From: Tubulanus polymorphus
Taxonomy: Eukaryota > Nemertea > Palaeonemertea > Tubulaniformes > Tubulanidae
Assembly: GCF_964204645.1 (NCBI RefSeq)
Contig: NW_027437465.1
Location: 17,001-81,000, forward strand
Reading direction: 5' to 3'
Length of the DNA: 64,000 bases
Part shown: positions 43,801 to 51,676 of the stretch, one piece after another
How positions within the stretch are numbered: position 1 is the first letter of the stretch
How the letters are laid out: each line of letters starts with the position of its first letter
Program-made: the position numbers and the translations under genes
Notes under the pieces: model-generated
What the model was told of the DNA's origin: nothing
What the model saw: only the letters and a program-made list of their open reading frames with translations
Database searches by the model: none

Positions 43801-44852
43801 TAAACCCGAAAATCATATTCGTACAGAAAAGTTAATGGTAACTCAGGAAGATAAATCTAATTATGTAGTACATTATAGAATGTTGAAGTTTTATTTGAAT
43901 CAAGGAATGGTTCTAAAAAAGTACATAGATATATTTCATTTAGTCAATCTAAGTGGTTAGAAAAATATATAGATTTTAACACCAAACAGAGAACTAAAGC
44001 TAAAATTGATTTCGAAAAAGATTTCTTCAAGTTAATGAATAATGCATTCTATGGTAAGACTTGTGAAAATATTAGAAATAGAAATGATATTGAGTTAGTT
44101 AGTAATGGTAAAAGGATAAGGCATTTACAATCATATCCCAAGTTTTTAGGTAACAGAATATTTGATGAAAATTTAGCCGCAGTTAAGATGAGAAGAACAT
44201 CAATGAAACTTAATAACCAATCTGTGTTGGAGCATCAGTTTTAGAATTATCAAAATTACTAATGTATGAATTCTATTATAATGTATTACAACCACTTTTT
44301 GGAGAAAAACATATAGAAATATTATATTTTGATACCGATTCTTACATATTAAAGATAAAAACTGATAACATAACAGATGATTTAAAAACATTAAAACATC
44401 ATTTTGATTTTAGTAACTATCCTAAAGATCATGAATTGTTTAGCAATGATATTAAAAAAGTTCCCGGTAAATTCAAAGATCAATTAGGTGGTGAAGAAAT
44501 GATAGAGTTCATAGGTATTAGATCTAAAATGTATTCATATAAAACTAAAGAACATGAAGCTAAAAAGTCAAAAGGAATAACCAAAAGTGTAGTAGAAAAG
44601 AATATTCATTTCAAAGATTACATCAATGAAGAAGTTAGAAAACATAAAATGAGATGTTTAAGATCTGAAGATCATGAAATGTTTATTGAAGAAATTGAAA
44701 AGATAAGTCTAAACCCATTTGATGATAAAAGATATATTCTGGATGATGGAATTCATACAGTTGCTTATGGTTGTAATTTAGATGAATACTTAAAATTTAA
44801 AAGAGAAGAAACAAAAGAGAACGAGATAATGAAAAGAATTCTAACGTGTTAA
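40832..44852 (+). pseudogene. Protein-primed family B DNA polymerase, broken
   Basis: Replicative polymerase of Polintons, known in the family to replicate linear DNA from a protein primer. In order I see: two C2H2 zinc fingers (CPTC and CDTC, residues about 8-85); a D-x-x-C / NHYMW pair that could be an OTU-like protease (41744 and about 42043); another zinc finger near 42110-42170; exonuclease motif DFES near 42287; an endonuclease VII-like CYYC-HDH zinc domain near 42620-42720; NLSGYD near 42770; polymerase motifs DANNLYG (43530), NNAFYGK (44038) and YFDTDS (44330). Breaks are stops at 41807 and 42306, and frame changes near 42100-42117 (in a TA microsatellite), between 42308 and 42356, near 43915 (A-run) and near 44220. 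The start is the first ATG before the zinc fingers. Polymerase identity is firm; the protease idea is an inference. Confidence 0.92.
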
Positions 44853-44881
44853 TCAAATTTTGATAAAAATATGTATTATAA

Positions 44882-45235
44882 ATGGAGAGTAAACAAACAC
44901 ACAGTGAGAACAACAAATTATTTCTAGATAGAATTAAAGATATCACAAATGTAAAATCTGTAGATTATAAATTCAAAAAGTTAACAGAATTAACAATCCA
45001 TAAGAAATATCTAATTACAGATATTGTTACAGTTACTAATAACTATGGAGATAAATTAGTTATACACTTAGAATATGAACGATTAAAAGGAAATACATAT
45101 AAATTCAGAACATATTTACCAGATAGATTTCATAGATTATCAAGTGAAGATTTTGAAGAATTATGTTCTGGTGATTTCTATTTCGTATACAAAGGTAAGA
45201 ATGAAAAAGGGCACCATGAAATAGATTTCGAATAA
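44882..45235 (+). CDS. Small conserved Polinton protein, OB-fold-like (117 aa), paralogue 1
   Basis: An intact 117-residue frame whose ATG sits in TTATAAATGG, 27 bp after the polymerase stop. The C-terminal half (LPDRF, LSSEDFEEL, VYKGKNEKGHHEIDFE) clearly matches the proteins at 49932-50258 and 62271-62596, which have LPDKW, LS-EEL and YHGKNEDGHH. The middle has KKYLITDIVTV and YGDKLVIHLEY, alternating hydrophobic residues as in a small beta barrel. A single-strand DNA-binding role beside a protein-primed polymerase is plausible from size, fold pattern and position, but this is inference. No membrane segment or catalytic motif is visible. Confidence 0.75.
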   Translation: MESKQTHSENNKLFLDRIKDITNVKSVDYKFKKLTELTIHKKYLITDIVTVTNNYGDKLVIHLEYERLKGNTYKFRTYLPDRFHRLSSEDFEELCSGDFYFVYKGKNEKGHHEIDFE

Positions 45236-45249
45236 ATTATGTAAAATAA

Positions 45250-46008
45250 ATGGTGGAATTAAAAGAATACAGAATATTTGTTGATTCAAGAAAACTTACA
45301 AATTATAAATCTCATAATTTACTAGTTCAATTAGATAGAGAATTTAAGAATTGTGTAGATTTGAAATTAGTAAATATAAGTTTATGTAATTCTTTTTATA
45401 ATATATCGGATAAAACTATTGGAGATAATACTGTTTTAATTCATATTAGAAATGTAGATAATTGGTTTCATCTAATTTTAAAACCAGGATTATATAATTT
45501 AGAAACATTAGCTCAAGAAATTAATCGAAGAGCACGGTTGAAAATTAGAAGAGATGATAAATTTTTAATTAGATTTATAAAAAGTGATAGCACAAATAAA
45601 ATTAAAATAAAGGTATATGATGAAAGTCAACATGCATTTATGGTAAAAAAACCTATAGCTAAACTGTTAGGAATTGTACCAGATACTGTTACAGGAAACG
45701 TAGATGGTAATTCAAATATAATACCTTTTACACACTTTTATATTTATTGCAATTTAATCGATCCTACAAAAACTTTCGAAGCAACTAAAGATATAACTTG
45801 TAATTCTGGTTTACTAAACATTTTACCATTGAAGAATGTTAACTAATTTGGAACGCAAATAAATTATAATTTAACAGAATGTGATTTCAAACTATGCATT
45901 CCTCGTTTTAATAATTTTAGATTAGAAATTAGAAATCATAATGGATACTTAATTGATTTAAATAATTTCCCTGTAATTTATGAATTAGTTATAAGATGTA
46001 GAGAGTAA
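45250..46008 (+). pseudogene. Minor capsid (penton-like, single jelly-roll) protein, one stop codon
   Basis: A 252-codon frame starting at AAATAAATGG and interrupted by one in-frame TAA at 45844-45846; the same frame continues to the TAG-G-AG-TAA end at 46008. The N-terminus (EYRIFVDSRKL, LKLVNISLCNSFYNI) and the block WFHLILKPGLYNLETLAQEI match the pattern of Polinton/adintovirus penton proteins, which form the five-fold vertices of the capsid beside the double jelly-roll major capsid protein. The last block (about residues 200-252) ends in ELVIRCRE. The single stop is the only lesion seen, so this gene decayed less than the polymerase. Assignment rests on motif pattern and neighbours. Confidence 0.8.
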
Positions 46009-46024
46009 TTTTTTCATTATATAA

Positions 46025-46381
46025 ATGAATATAACTGTTGGACCGAGTATATGTTTTGGGTTTGATTTTAAACGTGAGAAAGAAATGAAATTTAACGTTA
46101 ATGATGTAATTACACATATCAAAAATATTACATTTTCTAATGAAACAACATTTGAGTATGAAACAACAATAGATCAAGAAACTTTAAATGTAGAAAAGAT
46201 TACTAATTTAATTAGAGAATCTTTAAGATTTTATGAATTAGATGAAGATTTTATCATCGATGATATCAAAAAAATAATAATTGAAATATATACAAATGAA
46301 ACTAGTAATGAAATAAATGTTGAATTAATCATAAATAAGATAACTAAATATTTTGATGATAGTAATTTTTTTGATAAATAA
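46025..46381 (+). CDS. Hypothetical Polinton protein (118 aa)
   Basis: An intact 118-residue frame starting in TATAAATGAA after a T-run (TAATTTTTTCATTATATAAATG). It is acidic and rich in Ile, Asn and Glu. No membrane segment, metal-binding cluster or known motif is visible. It lies 16 bp after the penton gene, and its TAA stop at 46379-46381 abuts the ATG of the next small gene. I do not recognise a family; being between the penton and membrane-protein genes suggests a late or virion-associated role only by position. Confidence 0.6.
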   Translation: MNITVGPSICFGFDFKREKEMKFNVNDVITHIKNITFSNETTFEYETTIDQETLNVEKITNLIRESLRFYELDEDFIIDDIKKIIIEIYTNETSNEINVELIINKITKYFDDSNFFDK

Positions 46382-46603
46382 ATGAGTGATAATAAGTGGA
46401 TAATAACTGGATGATATAATGGAGCATTACTATCAGTTGGAACTGTTGGTTATTCAATGGTATTAAAAAAAGTATTTAAAATGGGAAGTGTTAATGTTGA
46501 TAGATTTGATATAAATGATATTTTAAAATTAACATTAGCAGTTACTTTATCTAATTTAACTATTGATTATTTAGAAAAACAAAAATATATTACTCCCATA
46601 TAA
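46382..46603 (+). pseudogene. Small membrane protein (about 73 aa), one stop codon
   Basis: ATG at 46382 directly follows the previous stop, in TAAATAAATGAG with an upstream T-run. The frame runs to a TAA at 46601-46603 and has one in-frame TGA at 46412-46414, after ten codons. The stretch after the stop, GALLSVGTVGYSMVLKKVF, is hydrophobic and glycine-rich. A second weakly hydrophobic part is LKLTLAVTLSNLTIDYLEK. Small membrane proteins of this size are common in Polintons, but I cannot name a family. The gene is too short and broken to be found by simple frame scanning; spacing and start motif support it. Confidence 0.6.
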
Positions 46604-46627
46604 ATGCATAATTACTTTACTAAATAA

Positions 46628-47050
46628 ATGGCTTCTGCAGTTATAACTAATATAGGATCGGCAATTGTTAACGCTTTAGCATTTACTGGTGGTGGATATT
46701 TATTTAAATATATTGATAAAAATGGATCATTAACAGAACAAAAAATACATAACTTAGCATTAGAGAAATACAATAAAGCAGCAGAAGAATATAGAGAAAA
46801 GAGGCAAAACTATATGGATTATATTAACAAGGAATTATATGATCAGAAGATTTCACACAGAGATTTTCAATCAGTTGATGATGCAATGAGTTTATATAAC
46901 GCGGTAACAAATAAAGAAAAATTACATCTACATAAACCTACAATATCAGATTATTATACCCCAAGTAATGAACAGAAGAAATATGAAATAATTTGGATTT
47001 TAGGTGGAACAGTTATTGTTATATTTGTTGCTAATAAGTTTACTAATTAG
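46628..47050 (+). CDS. Two-ended membrane protein (140 aa), intact
   Basis: An intact 140-residue frame with ATG in CTAAATAAATGG. Residues about 1-28 are hydrophobic and small-residue rich (ASAVITNIGSAIVNALAFTG, then GGYLFKY). Residues about 120-137 are a clear transmembrane helix (IIWILGGTVIVIFVA). The middle is charged and helical (KAAEEYREKRQNYMDYI), with a short proline- and histidine-containing linker. An N-terminal hydrophobic stretch plus C-terminal anchor would suit a virion membrane-active or minor internal protein, but I see no motif that proves it. Neighbours are other small membrane proteins in the same orientation. Confidence 0.7.
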   Translation: MASAVITNIGSAIVNALAFTGGGYLFKYIDKNGSLTEQKIHNLALEKYNKAAEEYREKRQNYMDYINKELYDQKISHRDFQSVDDAMSLYNAVTNKEKLHLHKPTISDYYTPSNEQKKYEIIWILGGTVIVIFVANKFTN

Positions 47051-47070
47051 TAATTTTTTTTGCTAAATAA

Positions 47071-47486
47071 ATGGATGATAATATTGATATTATTCCTCAT
47101 GATATAAATAAAACTAAATTAAAAATATATTTAGAAAAACAAATATTAGAATTTGAAAGTGACTTAAAGATAAAAAAGAAAAAATATTTAAAAAGTGAAA
47201 TTATATATTATTTGATTATAAGTGGTTCGGTTACAATTAGTTCTGTAATAACATTTCTAGCAATATTCAGTCCATTAACACCTTAAGCTATATGAATTGG
47301 TGTATTAGGATTAAGTGTTAAAGTGTTTTAACTGGTATAAGTTCAAAATTAAACATAAAAAGTAATAAAGAAAAAATTAAAACTAATATAAAAGAAATTA
47401 ATAAATTAAAGAATACACTAGATTATATAATAAGTTTAAATGGCCATATAACAGTTGAAGAACAAGATAAATTATTAAAAGAATTA
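47071..47486 (+). pseudogene. Membrane protein with SLNGxITxEEQ tail, frameshifted and fused to integrase scrap
   Basis: ATG at 47071 in CTAAATAAATGG. The first frame gives an acidic start, a charged helix (LEKQILEFESDLKIKKKK) and a membrane helix (YYLIISGSVTISSVITFLAI), and stops at 47284-47286. From about 47331 the coding signal continues in another frame, with SSKLNIKSNKEKI and YIISLNGHITVEEQDKLL. A second membrane-like stretch between the two is damaged by further stops. The downstream frame then runs without interruption into the integrase C-terminus at about 47487, so this copy joins two genes by deletion. The Ser/Cys-x-NG-x-[IL]T-x-EE tail seems recurrent in Polinton small proteins, from general familiarity only. 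Confidence 0.65.
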
Positions 47487-47948
47487 GTTAATTCTTATCA
47501 TTCTTCTATTGGAATGAAACCTATTGATGCTAGAAAACCTGAAAATGCTGAAATTGTTTGGAATAATTTATATGGAGCATTTCTTGTAGATGATTTTGGT
47601 GAACCTAAATTTAAAGTTGGTCAAAATGTTAGAATTTCTAAGTATAAAAAGATATTTGACAAAGGATACGATCGAAATTTTACTAGGGAAATATATAGAA
47701 TAAAAAAGGTAATAACAACAAAACCATATGTCTATAAATTAGAAGATTTAGATGGTGAAGAAGTTGATGGCTACTTTTACGAAGAAGAATTAAGTTTAAC
47801 TACTGAAAATCTAGAACAAGAATATAAAATTGAAAAAGTATTAAAAACAAAAACTATTAAAAGAAAAAAATATTCTTTAGTAAAATGGGTTGGATGGCCA
47901 GATAAATTTAATGAATGGATATTATCAAGTAAAATTAAAAATATATAA
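47487..47948 (+). pseudogene. Integrase C-terminal fragment with chromodomain
   Basis: Only the end of the integrase is left. From YHSSIGMKPIDARKP on, it parallels the full copy at 54613-55713 (SKHSSIGMKYIQARKE). Then come the SH3-like part (FKVGQNVRISKYKK, YVYKLEDLDGEEVDGYFYE) and a chromodomain (IEKVLKTKTIKRKKYSLVKW, VGWPDKFNEWILS). The whole DDE catalytic core is missing. The junction with the upstream gene lies around 47480-47495, where both parents would read a similar L-V-x-x-Y/S stretch, so a microhomology deletion is likely. The stop at 47946-47948 abuts the ATPase start at 47949. Confidence 0.85.
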
Positions 47949-48557
47949 ATGAATAAGGAATTATTCATATTTGAGCCTCATAATATGTTAATTTCTGGTG
48001 TAACAAATTGTGGAAAAACTTATTTTATATTAAATCTATTAGAAACTGTTTATAAAAACTATTTTGATAATATAGTATTATTTTGTCCAACATATGAATT
48101 TAATGAAACTTATGATAGAAATATTACTAGAAATAATAAATTTATTATATTAGATCCTAAAACAGTAAAAGAAAATTTAGATAATTGTATTAAAATAGCA
48201 ATAGATATTTATAAAGGATCAAATACATTATTCATTATAGATGATTGTGCTAATCTACATGATTCAAAAGTTAGAGAAAGTGAGCTGTGCTATTTAGCTT
48301 TTTCTGGCAGACATTTTGGGATAACAACTTGGGTTTAAAATCAAAAATATAATTCAATTGTTAAAGACGTTAGAGAAAACATTAGATTTCTAGTTTTATT
48401 CTACAATAAAGATAGAAAATCGATGAAAAATGCACTTGAGGAAAATGATATTATTCCACATGATTTACATAATGAATATATGGATAAGTTGAAAAATATT
48501 AAAAGATCAAAATTACTATTTAGATTACAACACCCATTCAAATATGAATTTATTTAA
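47949..48557 (+). pseudogene. FtsK/HerA-type DNA-packaging ATPase, one stop codon
   Basis: A 202-residue frame starting in TATATAAATGAA. The Walker A motif is GVTNCGKT (about residue 15-22), and the Walker B is TLFIIDDCANL (about 93-103). FCPTYEFNETY and SGRHFGITTWV match the family of A32-like ATPases that pump DNA into capsids of Polintons and related viruses. One in-frame TAA at 48336-48338 interrupts it, where the paralogue at 54024-54620 has a sense codon. Apart from that stop the frame is open to 48557. The catalytic motifs are intact, but truncation would remove the C-terminal third. Confidence 0.9.
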
Positions 48558-48842
48558 ATTCAACTAGCTTGTTAATCTAGTTGAATTCTAGTTACATTCT
48601 AGTTGAATTCTAGTTATTTGTAGTTGTAACAAAAATCAACTAGATTTAACAATATTTTAACTAGCTTGTTAATCTAGTTTAATTCTAGTTACATTCTAGT
48701 TGAATTCTAGTTGTTAGTAGTTGGAACAAAAATCAACTAGATTTAACAAGAAATAAACAAAAACAACAATATTTCAACTAGCTTGTTAATCTAGTTGAAT
48801 TCTAGTTACATTCTAGTTGAATTCTAGTTGCAACATCACAAC
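48558..48842. repeat. CTAGTT iteron block, three copies
   Basis: Three tandem copies begin at about 48561, 48658 and 48775 (spacing 97 and 117 bp; the third is partial). Each has CAACTAGCTTGTTAATCTAG, followed by repeated TTCTAGTT words and, in the first two, TCAACTAGATTTAACA. The words CTAGTTG and CAACTAG occur on both strands, so the block is full of short inverted repeats. It lies just after the ATPase stop and before the next gene. A role in termination, replication or protein binding is possible, but nothing here proves one. Confidence 0.9.
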
Positions 48843-48861
48843 TAATTTTTTTGTTATATAA

Positions 48862-49468
48862 ATGGTAGGTGAAAAGAAAATAAAATCTAAAAATGGTGTT
48901 GTTCCAATTGAAAAAACTTAAGATGATTTAGGAATAACAGAAACAAAAATTAACTCCAGATGATGGTGCTTTAAATAATATTACAACAAATAATAATTAT
49001 GAATATTATCTTTATTGTAAACATCAATTAGAAATATTTATAGCATCTGGAAAATGTAAAAATTTTGTCGGTAAAAATTTAACTTATAATGAATTAGATA
49101 CAATGAAATCAGATGAAATTATTAGATTATTTAAGGTTTATGAAGCCGCGAGAACAGCTAGAATTAGTGACGCGATATCAGAAAATGTAGTAAAAGGTTA
49201 TAGTAAATTATGTAATTATATACTACCAATTGAAGATGAAAATAGATTATATTCCGATTTAAAAAATGATTATTTAGTTATGACTGAATTAAATAAATGG
49301 ATTGGATATTTATCATTTCAATTAGGTGGATTTATGACATTATTATCAACTGGGGTTATAACATTTTCAAATATTGAAAGTAAAAATATTTCTATAATAA
49401 ATGAGCGAGGTGGAAGAAGTGAAGGAATTAACTGTGAAGAAAAAACCGAGATCACAGAAACAAATTGA
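48862..49468 (+). pseudogene. Hypothetical Polinton protein (~190 aa), nonsense and frameshift
   Basis: ATG in TTATATAAATGG after a T-run. The first frame has a TAA at 48919-48921; the signal moves to a second frame near 48955 and stays open to 49468. Its paralogue lies at 56042-56612 on the minus strand. Shared blocks are DLGIT, EYYLYCKHQLE, IASGKC-x2-F-x-GK, YEAARTARI, YSKLCN, and YSDLKNDYLVMTEL-x-KW. The C-terminal part (WIGYLSFQLGGFMTLLSTGV) is hydrophobic and could sit in a membrane. It overlaps the next gene by 68 bp in another frame. I do not know the family's function; conservation in two diverged Polintons shows that it was a real gene. Confidence 0.75.
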
Positions 49469-49769
49469 ATGGTCTCGGCAATTAGGAATTAAATCACAAG
49501 AATATAAAAAAGCTGTAAAAGAAAAAATAAGTAATAAAAATGTTAATAAAAACGGTGAAAATATTGTTATTTCTACTCCTTCTAATGATAGAATATTTGA
49601 TAAATGTCTATATTTTACAGTTGGATTTGTAATTGTATTCATTTTGATTGGGTGTAATTGGTATAAGAAATCAAATAAAATTCATGATATTAATAATTCT
49701 GAAACAACTGCTATTAAGAATGAAAATACTTCTGAAATTCCAAAATTGACAATAAAAAAAATGGATTAA
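49401..49769 (+). CDS. Small membrane-anchored basic protein (122 aa)
   Basis: An intact 122-residue frame, ATG in TATAATAAATGAG. The N-terminus is basic, with KKPRSQKQIEWSRQLG followed by SQEYKKAVKEK. A transmembrane helix lies at about residues 74-90 (YFTVGFVIVFILIGCNW), and the C-terminal tail is polar. Homologues are at 55689-56049 (minus) and 63690-64000 (minus), with the same KQI-x-WxRxLG block and a single membrane helix. It converges on the gene at 49932. The function is unknown to me. An N-terminal basic domain with one anchor would suit a membrane-tethered nucleic-acid or capsid contact, which is inference. Confidence 0.8.
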   Translation: MSEVEEVKELTVKKKPRSQKQIEWSRQLGIKSQEYKKAVKEKISNKNVNKNGENIVISTPSNDRIFDKCLYFTVGFVIVFILIGCNWYKKSNKIHDINNSETTAIKNENTSEIPKLTIKKMD

Positions 49770-49824
49770 TATTTTAGAAAAAAAGCAAAAAAAATAATTT
49801 TTTTTAATTAATTGAATATTAATT

Positions 49825-49901
49825 GAATATCTCACTACTTTTGTCTATCTATGCGGAACAATTAAATTGTCCAGATAAGTCATTTCGGATTCTAGATATT
49901 C
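49825..49901. promoter_or_regulatory. 77-bp conserved noncoding block, copy 1
   Basis: The block starts GAATATCT and ends AGATATTC, an 8-bp inverted repeat. Between them are CTCACTACTTTTGTCTATCT, a small hairpin-like GGAACAATTAAATTGTCC, and AGATAAGTCATTTCGGA. The same block occurs at 56723-56796 (diverged) and, reversed, at 63570-63646. It has no open frame and lies between two convergent genes here. Terminator, replication signal or a small embedded element are all possible. Confidence 0.8.
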
Positions 49902-49931
49902 ATTATCTTTATTAATTTATTTTTTAAAAAT

Positions 49932-50258
49932 TTAATCAACAATTTCTAAATCATGATGGCCATCTTCATTTTTTCCATGATAGATTATTTTAAATCCTTC
50001 TAAATCTTTTAATTCCTCTGTACTCAATGAAGCCCATTTATCAGGTAAAAATACTTTAAATTCTCGCGATGTACTAACATTGCAGTAGCTTAAATTAGCT
50101 GATACTTTCTCTCCATATTTAGTTTTTATCTTTTCTAATTTCAATATTTTATGTTCAATTTCTTTTGTAACATCAATTAACTTTTTTATTTCAAATTGTT
50201 TTTTTGCTGGTTTTATTCTGTTATTCATTGTTGCTAAGAATGCTTTTCTATCTCCCAT
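49932..50258 (-). CDS. Small conserved Polinton protein, OB-fold-like (108 aa), TIR-proximal paralogue
   Basis: An intact 108-residue frame reading inward from the right TIR, with ATG in CTAATAAATGGG after an eight-base T-run. The basic N-terminus (MGDRKAFLAT, RIKPAKKQFEIKK) is followed by the shared domain: TKYGEKV, FLPDKW, LSTEEL and YHGKNEDGHHDLEIVD. It is the intact counterpart of the broken gene at 62271-62596 and a diverged paralogue of 44882-45235. It is the first gene inside the terminus in both A and C. A DNA-binding role at the ends is an attractive inference; no motif proves it. Confidence 0.8.
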   Translation of the reverse strand: MGDRKAFLATMNNRIKPAKKQFEIKKLIDVTKEIEHKILKLEKIKTKYGEKVSANLSYCNVSTSREFKVFLPDKWASLSTEELKDLEGFKIIYHGKNEDGHHDLEIVD

Positions 50259-50261
50259 TTA

Positions 50262-50343
50262 TTAGGAAAAAAAATTACTTGTGGTGATGAGTGGTGTCTC
50301 GACCGCTCGACCTCTGGTATGAAAGCCTACTTTTCCTACTACT
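50262..50343 (-). repeat. Right terminal inverted repeat of Polinton A
   Basis: Read inward on the minus strand from 50343, it starts AGTAGTAGGAAAAGTAGGCT, followed by TTCATACC, GGTCGAGCGGTCGAGACACC and ACTCATCACCACAAG, and leads into the start region of the gene at 50258. It matches the TIR at 62190-62270 nearly base for base, and the palindrome arms at 40418-40599 over the first 25 bases. The next six bases outside are GTGGTT. Confidence 0.9.
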
Positions 50344-51656
50344 GTGGTTCTAAAGATCCATCGACAGATGAATTTGATAGAAGAACTAGATCGAGAATAG
50401 ATCCTGAAAATGTAAATCCAGATTTAGTAAAACAAAATTTAGAATATCATGAATATATTTATAATTTCAAACCTATATTTGAAAGATCTGGATATAATAT
50501 AAATAATAAAGGTGCTAGACTTTTAATACAAGAATTAAAATCTTGAGATGGTGAATATTATTATCATTTGAAAGATGATTATTATATTGATTTCTCTTAT
50601 AAAAAACAAAACAAAATATTAGCAGAATCAACTTTGCTTAAGTTAGACCTATCTAGAATTAAAAGAATAAGAAATAGTAATGAAATAGAAAATGCTACTG
50701 ACGCAGAAATCATTAAAAATGAAAAGGTATTTAAACAAAGAATTAATGACTTATTTGAAACAATCAATAATAATTTAGAACCAGAAACAACTTCTGAACA
50801 GAATATAACTTCCAAAACTAGTAAACCTAATTCAAGAGGAGTTCAAACTGAAAAACTTTTACCAAATGGTTTACTTGATGCAACAGATCAAGAATTAGAA
50901 GATTTAAATATATTTTCTGATAAAGCAATTAGAGAAATTTTTAGTAAAAGACTTGTATCTGATAAAATTACGCATGATAAAAGTATAAGAGATTTTAAAA
51001 TTAGAACTTTAGAAAAAGATAGAACTGATAAAATAAAAGAAATAGAACAATTAAAATTAGATAGAGATAATAAAGTTATTGAAGAAATTTAATTTAAAAA
51101 AAGAAATGCATATTTAGAAAAAGAAAAAGATGGTTTAGAATAAAACATAGAATTTCAGAAAGAAGAAATTAAATTATTAAAAAAATCATATGATTATAAT
51201 ATTAATAGATTAAAAGTTATTTTCAAAGATTTGTTGATAAAACCAAATTCTGAAATATCATTAAAAGATAGAATAAGATTATTATTTAAGTTAGAAGGTA
51301 TAACAATTCTTTCAATTCTAACAGCTGTAACTATGTTATTTACAACAATAGGTTTAGCAATATCAAATTCATTAAAATCTACGCCGACACCCAATAAACC
51401 AGATAAACCTCCAAGTCATGATAATTCTATACAGGATAAAGTGAAAGATGGATTAAATAAATTAGCAAAATATCTATGGCAACTATCTAAAAAATTTGCT
51501 GCAGCTTTACCCGGAATTATTGCATCAATTGTTGGTTTTATATTGAAATCTGCAGGAAGTATTATTAACTTTGCTGCAGAACATATTATCTTATTTTTAA
51601 TTACAGTTGTAAGTGCAATTATTTTTGGATTAGTGAATATGATAAAAAATAAATAA
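50344..51656 (+). pseudogene. Polinton membrane/core-like protein, 5'-truncated, three stops
   Basis: The frame is open from the TIR edge (GSKDPSTDEFDRRTRS) and continues to a TAA at 51654-51656, with in-frame stops at 50544, 51090 and 51141. The middle is a long charged coiled-coil (about 50940-51200). The C-terminal third has a membrane helix (ILSILTAVTMLFTTIGLAI), then AKYLWQLSKKFAAALPGIIA, IVGFILKSAGSIINFAAEH and a final helix (IILFLITVVSAIIFGLV). The LPGIIASIV-type helices just upstream of the capsid gene resemble a recurrent Polinton virion or membrane protein; I cannot assign it to a named family. An ATG at 50319 lies in the TIR and joins this frame only by chance. Confidence 0.7.
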
Positions 51657-51676
51657 TTAACTTCTTTGTTAAATAA

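Larger units (their letters stand above)
40418..50343 (+). mobile_element. Polinton/Maverick A (adintovirus-like), degraded
   Basis: AT-rich DNA, sharply distinct from the satellite, holding the Polinton gene set: protein-primed DNA polymerase B, penton-like minor capsid protein, a chromodomain integrase scrap and an FtsK/HerA-type packaging ATPase, with several small genes. All point right except the last, at 49932-50258. The right end is a clear TIR ending at 50343. The left end is either the palindrome at 40418-40599 or is missing just after it. No major capsid protein is found in this copy, and most large genes carry stops or frameshifts, so it is a dead copy. Six-mers at the two ends do not match. 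Confidence 0.85.

Noticed and set aside
44200-44391. Minus-strand frames opposite polymerase, integrase and capsid genes (for example 44200-44391, 47777-47968, 52135-52350, 53207-53527)
   Set aside because: Antisense shadows of AT-rich coding DNA with better-supported plus-strand genes; no motifs.
40418-50343. 6-bp target duplication for Polinton A
   Set aside because: Flanks GACCCG (left), CTTAAA (after palindrome) and GTGGTT (right) do not match in any pairing.
50319-50546. A 75-codon gene starting with ATG at 50319
   Set aside because: The ATG and first eight codons are TIR sequence of Polinton A; the rest is the truncated frame of a B gene.
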